A stretch of 24,628 nucleotides of DNA from Silvimonas sp. JCM 19000 (GTDB lineage: Bacteria > Pseudomonadota > Gammaproteobacteria > Burkholderiales > Chitinibacteraceae): contig BBFD01000021.1 of NCBI GenBank assembly GCA_001313065.1, forward strand, positions 1-24,628, in the 5' to 3' direction. The translations under genes and the position numbers were made by a program. The notes beneath the pieces are model-generated. The model saw only the letters and a program-made list of their open reading frames with translations, did not search any database and was not told the DNA's origin. Shown piece by piece: positions 1-9,661 of this stretch. Within the stretch, counting starts at the first letter, position 1. Each line of letters opens with the position of its first letter.

Positions 1-1735
1 GCGGCCAGTACGGCACGCTGACGCTGCAATCCGACGGCAGTTATGTCTATGCCGTGGATAACAACAACGCCAGCGTCAACGCGCTGCGCCGGGCCAAAGC
101 CTGAACGATGTATTTACCTATCGCGTGGTCGATGCGGGCGGGGCCACTGCCAGCGCCGAAATCCAGATCAGTGTGCACGGCGCCTGGGATGCACCGGTGG
201 CGCATCTCGATCTCAACTATGCCTTGTCCGACAACGGCAATGGTGTGCGCGTCGACGCGCAGGGTCTGGTCTTGCGCAACGACACCGATGTCGACAATGG
301 CGACCATCTCACCGTCACGGCCGTGGGCACGGGCATACCCACCAGTAATCCGACGCTGAATGTCGTAGCGGCGGGCTCGTCCAGCAGCAGCAACGCCACG
401 GTACTGATCGGCACCTATGGCACGCTCACGCTGGGCGCAGATGGCTCTTACAGCTATGTCATCGATGTCAATAATCCAACCGTGGTGGGCCTGACCGGCA
501 GGCAATTCCGGCTGGATGAATTCAGCTACCAGGTCACGGACGCGGGCGGGCTGCACGATGTCGGCCGGCTCAGCATTATTGTGCGCGGCCGCAATGATGC
601 TCCGCTGCCGACCCATGACAGCGCAGTCGCAGTGGAGGCGGGCGGAGACCAGAACACCAGTGCGGGCGTAACCCAAACGGCAACGTACTGAGCAACGACA
701 CGGATCCCGATGGCGATACCTTCAGCGTGGTCTCATTACATGCGGGCAGCGGTCTAACCGGACCCTCGGTGGGCGCGGGCACGCCGCTGCAGGGCAACTA
801 CGGCGTGCTCACGCTCAACACCGATGGCAGCTGGAGCTACGCCGTCAACAACGATTTGCCCGCCGTACAGGCTTTGCGCAGCGCCGGACAAACGCTCAGC
901 GATCAGTTCACCTATGTAGTGGCCGACCAATGGGGTGCCAGCGCCAGCACCACGCTGACAGTGGTCATCGAAGGCGCCAATGACACTCCGGTGGCGCACG
1001 ACGATACGGCCAGTGCGCAGGAGGCGGGCGGCGTGCATAACGCCACGGCAGGTCTGGATCCGTCCGGCAATGTACTGAACAACGACAGCGACGTGGACAG
1101 CGTTGCCAATGGCGAAAGCGCCAGCGTGGCCAGTTTTGCCAACAGCCAGGGCGACACCGCGGTTGCGGGCAACGCCCTGGCGGGTTTGTATGGCACGTTG
1201 ACGCTCAGCGCTGACGGCAGCTGGCATTACGCCGTCGACAACAACAACGCCACGGTCGAAGCGCTGCGGGCCAGTAGTGCGCCGTTAACCGAAGTATTCA
1301 GCTATCAAATGCAGGACGCCGCAGGCGCCACGGCCAGCGCGCATTTGACGATCCAGATCAGTGGCGTGAATGACGCCCCAGTCGCGCACGACGACAGCAA
1401 TCTGGCCACCGACCAGACCCCCGCGCCGCAAGCCAGCGGCAATGTGCTGCCCAATGACACCGACGTCGATGCAGGCGACAGCCTGAACGTGATCGGCGTT
1501 CACAGTGGCGGCAAAGACAGCACGGGTGCGCCGGGGCAGATCGGTCAGCCGTTGGCGGGGCAGTACGGCACTTTAACGCTGCACGCAGATGGCAGTTACA
1601 GCTACCAGATCGATCTGAGCAACCCGGCCGTGCTGCAGGCAGCAGGCAGGGGGCAAGTATTGGCCGATCGGTTTACCTACACCACTGCCGACCAGCAAGG
1701 CGCAAGCGACCAAGCGGTGCTGACCATCCATCTTG
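1..1735 (+). repeat. Tandem VCBS/cadherin-like repeat units in the surface protein
   Basis: Five units are visible by their protein pattern: a partial one ending near nt 180, then about 190-590, 600-985, 985-1370 and 1372-1735. Each ends in a G.NDAPVAHDD-type linker. The units are similar as protein but clearly diverged in DNA, so they are old repeats rather than recent duplications. Confidence 0.8.
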
Positions 1736-2361
1736 ATATTTCTGCGCCGTATATTCCTCCAGCGGGCGGCGCCGGGCCGCATGCCGATAGCCGCTATGAC
1801 CCGACCTCTGCAAGGCCCGATATCCGCCAGGTCGAGCCGGTGGTGTACGTGACGCCCGAGGTGCAGGCCAATGAAATCGAACTGATGGTCAACGCATGGG
1901 AAGCCGACGGCAGCGACCTTGATCTGGTGCGACCGTTGCAATTGCAAAGCACATCGCTGGGCGCAGGTCTGGGGCAAATTGATGGCGTGTTTGTGGCCAA
2001 TGCCGTTCGTGCCAGCCGTCTGATCAGCGAAATGGAAACGGCCTGGGTGGAGGGCCGGCATAGTCGCATCGACTTGAGCGCAGACCAGTTGCTGAGTGAC
2101 CCGTCTGCGTTTGCCCCCAGTGCCGCGGCGATGCTGCATAACCAGCCCGCGCATCATCCCGCCGTGGACGTACCCGACGCTGCGGAACGGCCTGCGGCGC
2201 AGCACCCAACCCGTCACGATCATCCGCCGGCCCATCCAGCGCACAAGCCCCACCAGGCCGCGCTGATTGCACCCGCATTCAGCACGCAATTACTTAACGC
2301 CGCACCTGCCTTACCTTCGCTCGGAAACGCCTGGACGCCGCGCCAGCAACAAGAGGCCTGA
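1..2361 (+). CDS. Large VCBS-repeat surface/secreted protein, 3' part (5' end outside window, two frame breaks)
   Basis: This is the C-terminal part of a very large repetitive protein, probably a cell-surface adhesin. About four and a half VCBS/cadherin-like units of roughly 120-130 residues are visible. Each carries YGTLTL..DGSW/Y.Y.VDN, then FTY...D..GA.....L.I.I.G.NDAPVAHDD, then GNVL.NDTDVD. After about nt 1738 comes a non-repetitive tail of about 200 residues, with a His/Pro-rich stretch (about nt 2135-2260) and the last codons at 2361. I saw no RTX calcium nonapeptides. The frame is lost twice: at about nt 90 (a G missing from a G run) and at about nt 673 (a base missing in ACCCAAA). 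Both sides of each break continue the same repeat, so I treat it as one gene. It lies 6 bases before a TolC-type gene, which suggests it is the cargo of the export genes that follow. Product class is well supported; the adhesin role is inferred. Confidence 0.85.
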
Positions 2362-2367
2362 TCTGCC

Positions 2368-3937
2368 ATGCCCGCACTCTCTATTGTTTTGCCCCCCTTA
2401 CCACGGCGCACGCTCAGCGTGCTTTCCAGCCTGTTGCTGGTGGCTTGTTCCGCCATGCAGCCCAAGCCCGCCACCGAAGCTGAAATGCGTGACCGGCTGA
2501 TAGGCGATCAGGTGCAGATGTACGCGCAGCAAGAACCGGTGACCGGCCCGTTGACCTTCTATGACGCGGCGGCGCGTGCGCTGAAATACAACCTGGATTA
2601 CCGCCTCAAGCTGATGGAAAGCGCGTTGGCCGCCAATCTGCGCGACGTGCAAGCCTATGAAATGCTGCCCCGGCTGGTGGCGTCGGCGGGCTACAACAGC
2701 CGCAGCAATGATTCGGGCGGTACCTCCATCGGCATTGAAGACCGCCAGGTCAGCCTGCGGCCTTCGACGTCGGAAGAGCGCTATCACAAGCTGGATAGTC
2801 TGGGGCTGAGCTGGAGCCTGCTCGACTTTGGTGTGGCCTATTACCGCACGCAACAAAAGTCTGATCAGGTGCTGATGGCCGAAGAACGTCGGCGCAAAGT
2901 GGCGCAAAACGTGCTGCAGGATGTGCGCAATGCTTATTGGCGCGCGCTGGGGGCACAGCGGCTTAAGCCCGAGGTCGACCAATTGCTGACACGCACCCGC
3001 AGCGCCCTGGCTGCGGCGCGCCAGGCTGAGCAAAAAAAGGCCTGTTGCCGCGCCAGGAAATCCTGGCCTATCAACGCGCCTTGCTTGATTCCATCTACCT
3101 GCTGACCGTACGCCGGCAAGACCTGGAGATGGCGCAATCCGAGCTGGCGGCGTTGATGTCTTTGCCCCCTGGCTCACCGATGATCCTGGCCGATCAGCAA
3201 GAGGCCAGCTTGCCTGATATGAACGTCAGCGAGCACGGGCTGGAAATGCTGGCCATGGAGCATCGGCCGGAAATTATGGAGGAGTGGTATCGCAAGCGCG
3301 TTAACCAGAACGACCTGAATATCGCCAAAGCGCAGCTGTGGCCCAACGTGGGCCTGGACTGGAGCGCGCAATACGATTCCAACGAGTATCTGTACAACAA
3401 TCACTGGTCGCAAATCGGCCTGCAAGTATCGGTTAACCTGCTGAAATTGCTGCAATACCCGGCGCTGAATGCCGAGCAAAGCGCGCAGGGTGCGACGGAC
3501 GATATGCGGCGGATTGCGCTGTCGATGGCGATTCTGACCCAGGTGCGCGTGGGCAACCTGCGCTATCGGCTGGCACGGCAAGAAATGGAATTTGCTGACG
3601 AAAGCCTGCGCGTGGACACAAGCCTGCTGGACTATGCCCGCGCTGCCAAAACCACGACATTTGGCTCGGAACTGGAAGTCATCCGCGCGAGGGTCGCTAT
3701 CTGTTATCGCGTTATCAGCGCGAGGCCGCGTATTCCGATGCGCAAGCGGCGTGGGGCCGTTTGTATAACTCGATTGGCTTTGATGTGCTACCGGACACCA
3801 TAGAAAAAAAAGATGACCTCAAAACCCTTGCTCAGGCTATTCAGAACACCGTTACCGCCACGCCCCAATTGCGCTCGGATCTGGCCGACAAAGCCACGCC
3901 GGTGCCGCTGGATGCTTCGGCGCCTGCGACGCCTTGA
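2368..3937 (+). CDS. TolC-family outer-membrane efflux/secretion lipoprotein (two frame breaks)
   Basis: Outer-membrane channel component of a tripartite exporter. The N-terminus has a hydrophobic signal ending in a lipobox (LLLVAC, Cys near residue 27), so it is probably a lipoprotein like OprM-type TolC homologues. Two TolC-family halves follow, each with long amphipathic helices. The segment GLLPRQEILAYQRALLD near nt 3040-3090 is typical of the family. The reading frame breaks at the A7 run at 3032-3038 (fits with one more or two fewer A) and near 3690 (one base missing). The rejoined product is about 520 residues, normal for the family, and ends at the TGA at 3935-3937. It starts 6 bases after the VCBS protein stop and shares TGATG with the next gene, so all are probably one transcription unit. 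Confidence 0.85.
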
Positions 3938-4664
3938 TGCATACTTGCTGGCGATCTGTGCAAGCGTGAGCCTCGCTGCACCGACGGCCAATGACGACGC
4001 CAACGCCATCCGTGTGCTGCTGGCGCCACGGCTGGAAACCACCTTGTCGGTGCAGATGACCGGCACCTTGACCGACCTGCGCGTCACGCTGGGCAAGCGC
4101 GTGGGCAAAGGCGCGGTGTTGGCGCAGCTGGATTGCGCTGAAGTACAGGCCCGCGCCAATGTGGCCAAAGCCGAGCTGGCCATGGCCAAGCAGAATCTAA
4201 GCGCCAAAAAAAAGAGCCTGCAACAACTGAATGCGGCAGGCGACATCGAAGTGGCCACCATGCAGACCGAAGTAGACAAAGCCACTGGTGCCCTGGCGCT
4301 AAGTTCGGCCCAGTTGGGTTATTGCCGGGTGGTGGCGCCCTTTGCCGGTCGGGTGGCCAAGGTCTACGCCAAGCCTTATCAAACCCTGAGCGCGGGTACA
4401 CCGGTGGCGGATCTGGTCAGTGATGGGCCGCTCAAAGTGCGCCTGAATGTGCCTTCGACCTTGCTGGCCAAACTCAAGCCCGGGGTCAAACTCGACATCA
4501 ATATCCATGAGACCGGGCAGACTTATCCGGCCCACGTCAGCGCCGTCAATGCGCGTGTGGATGCAGTGGCGCAAACCGTAGAACTGGAGGCGCAACTGGA
4601 CGGCGAACATCCTGAACTGATCGCGGGCATGAGCGGTACTGCGCGCATTGCGGGCGGTGCATGA
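3937..4664 (+). CDS. Short HlyD/RND-type periplasmic adaptor (membrane fusion) protein
   Basis: Periplasmic adaptor linking an inner-membrane partner to the TolC-type channel. After a signal-like N-terminus (LLAICASVSLAAP) the protein shows the split lipoyl/barrel-sandwich domain. Its first half is near TGTLTDLRVTLGKRVGKG.VLAQLD and its second near VVAPFAGRVAKVYAKPYQTLSAG, with a short coiled coil between (AKAELAMAKQNLSAKKKSL). A beta-barrel domain follows and the protein ends around GMSGTARI. At about 240 residues it is short for an adaptor. The start is uncertain. ATG 3937 overlaps the previous stop (TGATG) but needs one missing base near 3941-3945 to enter the coding frame; TTG 3945 is in frame as written. 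The ATGA overlap at 4661 couples it to the next gene. Confidence 0.82.
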
Positions 4665-6031
4665 GCGACGCGGGCGCGGCTTCTTCTCTCGCGCAAGCCC
4701 AGTTGCCGCACCCGCAATTGCTGCTGCATCTGGCTGGCTTGCGTGACCGGGCACTGGCGACCCCCAGCCTGGCCGCGCTGGCGTTCAGCATTGCCAACGA
4801 TACCTATGAGCTACTGCAATTTCGCCAGGCTGTGGTCTTTGCCGAATACGGCAACCGGCTGGAACTGCTGTGTATATCCGGTCTGGCCAGACCCACTGAA
4901 GACTCGCCCTATTTGATCTGGCAGCAGCGCACCTGCCGTTGGCTGGTGGCGAACCACGGCGCCGATGCGCCGGTCTGGCTGGCCCGCGCAGCGCTGGATC
5001 TACCCGATGACATCGCCGAAGGCTGGGCCGAATGGTGGCCTGCTGGCGTATGGTGCGTACCGCTGCAACAAACGGGGTCGCCGCGACTGGGCTGGGCGTT
5101 TTTTTTTGCTGGACGGTCCGCCGCCCGAGCTGGTTCAAAGCCTGCTGGAAGGCGTGCGGCAGACCTGGGCGTATTGCTGGGCCGCGCTCACGCGCCAACG
5201 CATCGCCTGGCATTGGCGGCCCCGGCGCACCCACGTGTTACTGGGGCTGGTGCTGCTGGCGGCGCTGCTCGCAATCCCGGTGCCGCAAACAGTGCTGGCT
5301 CCGGCGGAGATTGTCTCCAGCGATGCGCGCGTGATCAGCAGTCCCATCGATGGCGTCATCGAACGCATTGCGGTGCGGCCCAATCAAGCCGTTGCAGCGG
5401 GGGCGTTGTTGTTTACGCTGGACGAGACCTCGCTGCGTAGCCGGGTGGAAGTATTGAGCAAACAAGTGGCGGTGGCCGATGCCGAATTAATGGCTGCCAG
5501 CCAACGCGCCTTTGACAATCCGCAGAGCAAAAGCGACCTGACCGTCCTGGCCGGCACCGCGCAGCAACGCCGCGCAGAACTGGCCGCCGTACAGGCGCAA
5601 CTGCAACGCACCCAGGTGACCGCGCCTGAGGCCGGCGTTGCTGTATTCAGTGACCCGAACGACTGGCTGGGCAAGCCGGTGATGACCGGCGAGCGCATCC
5701 TGCAACTGGCTGACCCGCACAAGCCCGCCATGCTGATCCAGCTGGCGGTGGCGGATGCGATCGCGCTCGACCGGGCGCCAGGGTGACGTTGTATCTGACG
5801 GCGTATCCGTTGACGCCGGTGCATGGCGAAATTCTGGAAACCAGTTATCAGGCACGCACCGGCGATGATGGCGTGGTGGCGTATCGCTTGCTGGCCACAG
5901 TGGAAGGCCAGCCCGCGCAATTGCGGCTGGGCTTGCATGGCACCGCCAAACTGTATGGCCAGAAGGTGAGCCTGGCGTATTACCTGTTGCGACGTCCCTT
6001 GGCCGCAGCGCGCGCGTGGTTGGGCTGGTGA
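4661..6031 (+). CDS. GAF-like domain plus HlyD-type adaptor, membrane anchored (two frame breaks)
   Basis: About 455 residues. Residues 1 to about 170 look like a GAF-type domain (FRQAVVFAEYG..LELLCISGLA, then WW..GVWCVPL, then LGWAFFLLDG). A single membrane helix follows near nt 5235-5290 (HVLLGLVLLAALLAIPVP), then a periplasmic HlyD barrel-sandwich (SPIDGVIERIAVRPNQAV.AG.LLFTLDE), a coiled coil and a beta-barrel. The frame breaks in the T9 run at 5099-5107 (eight T restores it) and near 5772 (one G missing, DRGARVTLYL). The GAF-like part would face the cytoplasm if the anchor is N-in, so this may be an adaptor with a sensory or scaffolding head. TGATG at 6029-6033 overlaps the next gene. 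The HlyD part is firm; the GAF assignment is by pattern only. Confidence 0.82.
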
Positions 6032-8121
6032 TGGATGCAGCCGCGCCATTACCCCCTTTGCGCGACGATCTGCGCCTGGAGGCCACCGGCAGCGACGCCG
6101 ACGGCGCGCCCGGCTGGGTAATCCAGGACGCGGTGCGCAACCGTTTTTTTTCGCATCGGCTGGCTGGAATTTGAATTTCTGCGGCGCTGGCATATGCCAC
6201 CCGCGCAAATCTGCAGCGACATCGCGACGCACACCGCATTACGGCCCGAAGACGCGCAGCTGGCCGAATTCCGGCACTTTCTGGATCAGCATCAATTGCT
6301 CCGCCCCGACGCACAGGCGAGCGCCCGTTTACAACGGCAAGGGCAGGGCGAACGTTGGTTTTCGTGGTCGTGGTTTTTTTGCATCACTATCTATTTTTCC
6401 GGATTCCACTGCTGCGACCGCAACAATGGTTGGGCCGATCGCGCATGCCTTGCGCGGGCTGTTTACGCCTGGGCCGCTGCTGCTGTGGTCGGGCTCACCG
6501 TGCTGGGCATCGTGTTGACCTTGCATCAATGGGATACCTTTCGGGCCGCGGTAGTGGAGTCTTTTTTCGCTCAACGGGCTACTGAGTTTTGGCCTGGCCC
6601 TGGCGCTGGCCAAGGCTTTGCACGAGCTAGCGCATGCGCTGGTTGCCACCCGGCTGGGACTGCGGGTGGCGCATATGGGCGTGGCCTTTGTGGTGATGTT
6701 TCCGATGCTGTACACCGACACCGGCGAGAGCTGGAAACTCAGTCGCTCGCGCCAGCGCCTGGCGATTGCTGCGGCCGGCATCGTGTGTGAACTGGCCTTG
6801 GCCGGATTGGCTACGCTCGGTTGGGCGCTCAGTGAGCCGGGCGCATGGCGCAATGCATTGCTGTATCTGGCGACCACCAGTTGGATACTGTCGCTAGGGC
6901 TGAATGCCAGCCGTTTATGCGTTTTGATGGCTATTTCATCTTGTCCGATCTGCTGGATTTTCCCAATCTGCACGAACGTGCTTCGGCCCAGGCGCGGGTG
7001 GCGTTGCGGCGCGGCTTGTGGGGACTGGATGAAGCGTGGCCCGAGCACTTTGCCCCCGCGCGCCGTCGTGCGCTGATTGCGTTTGAATGGCTGACCTGGA
7101 TGTATCGGCTGCTGCTGTTTGCGGGCATTGCCGCCACCGTATATTTCTTCTTTTTTTAAAGTGCTGGGTCTGTTGCTGTTTTGCGTTGAGGTGGGCTGGT
7201 TTATCGTCATGCCGATTCAGCGCGAGCTGGCCTGGTGGTGGGCCCAACGCGCGCGCATTTCCACGCTGCGCCGTATCGGTTTCTGGCTGTTACTGGCGGC
7301 GCTGCTGCTGGTGTTGGCGCTGCTTGGCGCAGCCAGACTGCCGCCGTGGGCGTGGCGCGTTCCGAACATCAGCTGCGGGTATTCACACCGTTTGCGGCAC
7401 GGATCGAACAGATACGCACCGTAGGCAATGTCGCCGCTGGCAGCACGTTGCTCACGCTGCAAGAGCCCGACATCAGCGCACGCATTAGCAGCAGCGAAGC
7501 TGGCTTGCGCGGCTACCAGGCTCGGTTGGCGGGCTTGCTGGCGGATACCAGCGGGCTGGAGCAGCAGGCTGCAACGCGCCAGCGTATCAACGTACAAGCT
7601 CAGGAAACCCAAGCCGCCCGGCTGGAAGTAGCGCGACTGACCCTGACCGCGCCGTTTGCGGGCCGCTGGCTGGATGTCGACCCCACGCTGCGCCCTGGCC
7701 AATGGGTGAATGCCAAAACGCAACTGGGTATCCTGGTGGACCCGCAGCACTGGCAAGTGGACGCCTACGTCAAACAGGATGATCTGCAACAAATCAAGCT
7801 GGGTGCGGCGGTACGGTTCTATCCGCACGGTCAGACCAGCGTGCTGGCCGGGTCGGTGTTGTCGGTGAGCAGCACGCGGGTTAAACAACTGGAACAGCCA
7901 CTGCTGGCGTCACGCTACAAAGGTCCGATCCCGGTCGCCGCCGAGCGCGATACGCTGGTACCCAATCCGGCGGTATTTCATGTGCTGGTACAGCTGGACC
8001 AGCCGCCGCCCGGCTTGTGGGAAACCCGGGGTGAACTGCAGATAGAGGCGAGCGCCGCAGCGTACTGGGCGAGGCAGGCCGACACTTGCTGGCGGCCTTG
8101 TTGCGAGAGAGCGGGTTTTAG
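6031..8121 (+). CDS. Membrane zinc metallopeptidase (M50/S2P-type) fused to a C-terminal HlyD adaptor domain (about nine frame breaks)
   Basis: About 695 residues when rejoined. The N-terminal 130 residues ([24 protein letters not shown]) resemble the PqqD-like head of 'putative peptide zinc metalloprotease' proteins. A polytopic membrane part follows with the zinc motif HELAH (nt 6621-6635) and the second site-2-protease motif as [16 protein letters not shown] (FDGY at 6923-6934). After further membrane helices (about 7090-7340) comes a periplasmic barrel-sandwich: [30 protein letters not shown], a coiled coil, then [22 protein letters not shown]. The end is [20 protein letters not shown]. 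Frame breaks lie near 6148, 6375, 6436, 6492, 6563, 6912, 7154, 7322 and 8053. Both active-site motifs are intact. Whether it cleaves anything or is a transport scaffold is unknown. It is the last gene of the set. Confidence 0.85.
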
Positions 8122-8162
8122 CGTTATCGCACGATGCTTGATGTCCACCTTCCCGCCGGGAT

Positions 8163-8507
8163 CTAGCTGGAGCGAGCGTCATCGTCGGTGGCAAACCCGC
8201 TGAATACATTGCGAACCAGCAAGACCAACTCGGCCGTGCGCGGGTGGTTAATAGAGTAATAAATCCGGTTGGCATCGCGGCGGGCCACCAGCACCTGTTT
8301 TTCCCGTAATTGCGCCAGGTGTTGTGACACGTTGGACTGAGCGGATCCGATGTGCTCACTGATGTCGTGCACGTGCATTTCACCTGCAGCCAACAAGCAG
8401 ACTATTTTCAGCCGGGTAGGGTGTGCCATGGCCTGAAGTGCCCGCGACGCTTGCGTGATCTGGTCGGGGTCTAATGCTTGAGCGTACGCCTCCGGTGAAT
8501 CATGCAT
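8163..8507 (-). CDS. ArsR-family winged-helix transcriptional regulator
   Basis: About 114 residues, a compact ArsR/SmtB-type repressor. It has ALQAMAHPTRLKIVCLL at the N-terminal helix, the helix-turn-helix around ISEHIGSAQSNVSQHLAQL, and the wing around VARRDANRIYYSI. Only one cysteine (in IVCLL) is visible, and there is no CxC metal site in the recognition helix. It is therefore not an obvious arsenic or cadmium sensor; another signal, or a site at the ends, is possible. I chose ATG 8507; an in-frame TTG at 8519 would add four residues, and neither has a clear ribosome-binding site. It is convergent with the M50/HlyD gene and downstream of the SYLF gene on the same strand. The target is not evident from the sequence. 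Confidence 0.85.
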   Translation of the reverse strand: MHDSPEAYAQALDPDQITQASRALQAMAHPTRLKIVCLLAAGEMHVHDISEHIGSAQSNVSQHLAQLREKQVLVARRDANRIYYSINHPRTAELVLLVRNVFSGFATDDDARSS

Positions 8508-8554
8508 TGTTGTGCTCAACTTGCTGGAGGTTCCGTCACAACAAGAAGCTTGCG

Positions 8555-8590
8555 GGCGAGGACCCCGCCCCCAGGGCAGCGTCCTCCGCC
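8555..8590 (-). terminator. GC-rich hairpin after the SYLF gene, possible terminator
   Basis: GGCGAGGAC at 8555-8563 pairs with GTCCTCCGCC at 8581-8590 (one bulged base). It lies about 15 bases after the SYLF stop on the minus strand. There is no U-rich tail, so termination here is only possible. Confidence 0.3.
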
Positions 8591-8606
8591 AAACGCAATC
8601 TTCCGC

Positions 8607-9179
8607 TTACAGATCCAGCTTGGTGACTTTGGTGCCTTCCAGATTCAGGTTAGCCATCAATCCAGCGTTGGTCAGCACAAAGCCCACCACCGGCGCGGAG
8701 ACACTGCTGGTATCCACGTCGCCATTGGCGCCGATTTTGGCTAGCGCTACCGAACCATCCACGCCCGCAGTCCAGCCCTTGCTGGCAGTAAATTTGTTCA
8801 GCGCGTCTTTGGTCATAAACAAAAAAAAGATGACTGCCTTCGATTGCGCGCCAGCCTGCAGGCCCACCGATACGGCGGCGGTGCTGTAATAACCGCTGCT
8901 GGTGCCGCCTGTGCGCAATGCGCCTTCACCGTACTCACCGCCGACGACCAGCCCGGCCGCCAGCACGCTGGGGAAGACCAGCACGCCTTGTGATTTGGCC
9001 ACCAGTTCTTTTGAGCCTTTGGCCGACGCGTACAACTTGGCCAGCGCGCTATCGACGCTGGCGTCAATCGCGGAGCGCTTGTCCGCGGCACTGCCTTTGC
9101 TACCACTGGTGGTGCTGCAACCCGTTGCGGCCAGCATCGATGCGGCCAGCAACAACCCGACAAAATGGCGACGTTCCAT
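8607..9179 (-). CDS. SYLF-domain (Ysc84-like) lipoprotein
   Basis: 190 residues, in frame throughout. A lipoprotein signal (residues 1 to about 21, LAASMLAATGC) precedes a Ser/Gly linker. A complete SYLF domain follows: ALAKLYASAKGSKELVAKSQGVLVFP, then AGLVVGGEYGEGALRTGG..GYYSTAAVSVGLQAG.QSKAVIF, then FMTKDALNKF....GW..GVDGSVAL. SYLF domains bind lipids in eukaryotes; bacterial versions are exported and poorly characterised. GGGAG at 9186-9190 is a good ribosome-binding site 6 to 7 bases before ATG 9179. A perfect hairpin directly abuts this site (see separate entry). Because the protein is intact, it is one of the few long genes here without a frame error. Confidence 0.88.
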   Translation of the reverse strand: MERRHFVGLLLAASMLAATGCSTTSGSKGSAADKRSAIDASVDSALAKLYASAKGSKELVAKSQGVLVFPSVLAAGLVVGGEYGEGALRTGGTSSGYYSTAAVSVGLQAGAQSKAVIFFLFMTKDALNKFTASKGWTAGVDGSVALAKIGANGDVDTSSVSAPVVGFVLTNAGLMANLNLEGTKVTKLDL

Positions 9180-9190
9180 ATTAATTCTCC

Positions 9191-9209
9191 CGACATCGGC
9201 GAGATGTCG
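9191..9209 (-). promoter_or_regulatory. Perfect 7-bp hairpin abutting the SYLF ribosome-binding site
   Basis: CGACATC (9191-9197) and GATGTCG (9203-9209) form a perfect stem with a five-base loop. On the minus strand it ends right at the GGGAG ribosome-binding site of the SYLF gene. It could be a translational control hairpin, an operator, or a short terminator for the gene upstream. No U tract follows. Confidence 0.4.
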
Positions 9210-9246
9210 TTTGGTTCAGGGTTTATGTGAAGCAAGCACGGGCCGT

Positions 9247-9577
9247 TTAGCTGGCACCGTGAGACGGGTGGTGATGGTGGGTTAGCGTGTTGCCAGGTGC
9301 ATCCGGGCTGCGGCATTGCCACAACAGCAAAGCGCCCATCGCACCCACCGCCACGCAGGCGCAAGCCGTGTAGAGCAGCTTTTCTTCCAGATCGAACATC
9401 GTGGCGATCCAGCACAGGACGACCACGGCGATCATTTCGATCGGCCACAGCACGGCTAACCAGCGCAGCGCGAAAAAATCGCCACGCGTGTTCAATTTGA
9501 TGGCCACCGCCAGCGCAGGGCTCCAGAGCACCAGCAGCAACACAATAAAAAAGTAATCCAGCCAGAACGATATTCAT
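9247..9577 (-). CDS. Small inner-membrane protein, unrecognised (one frame break)
   Basis: About 109 residues after removing one T from the T6 run (plus-strand A6 at 9547-9552). The joined N-terminus reads MNIVLAGLLFIVLLLVLWSP. Three hydrophobic segments are visible: the N-terminal helix, LAVLWPIEMIAVVVLCWIA and TACACVAVGAMGALLLWQ. A charged loop (FDLEEKL) separates the last two, and the tail is His-rich (HHHHPSHG). I do not recognise the family. The short gap to the SYLF gene on the same strand suggests co-transcription. The ATG at 9577 lacks a strong ribosome-binding site, so the start is provisional. Confidence 0.6.
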
Positions 9578-9661
9578 GATGGCGTCACTCCACGGTGCGG
9601 TCTGGCCTTCCCGCGCGCAATGCGGAGAAGGCCAGGCCATAGGCGACGCGGACGGTATGAA

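Noticed and set aside
47..676. A 209-codon minus-strand frame
   Set aside because: It is opposite VCBS repeats and repeats with them; the plus strand carries the recognisable protein.
1..1735. CRISPR or short tandem DNA repeats
   Set aside because: The repetition is at protein-domain scale (about 390 bases per unit) with diverged DNA, not short spaced repeats.
2361..8121. Programmed frameshifting or transcript slippage at A/T runs of the secretion operon
   Set aside because: Slippage signals occur at one site in a gene, whereas here unrelated genes across the window are broken at nearly every long run, and also at short G/C runs. Sequence error explains all of them.
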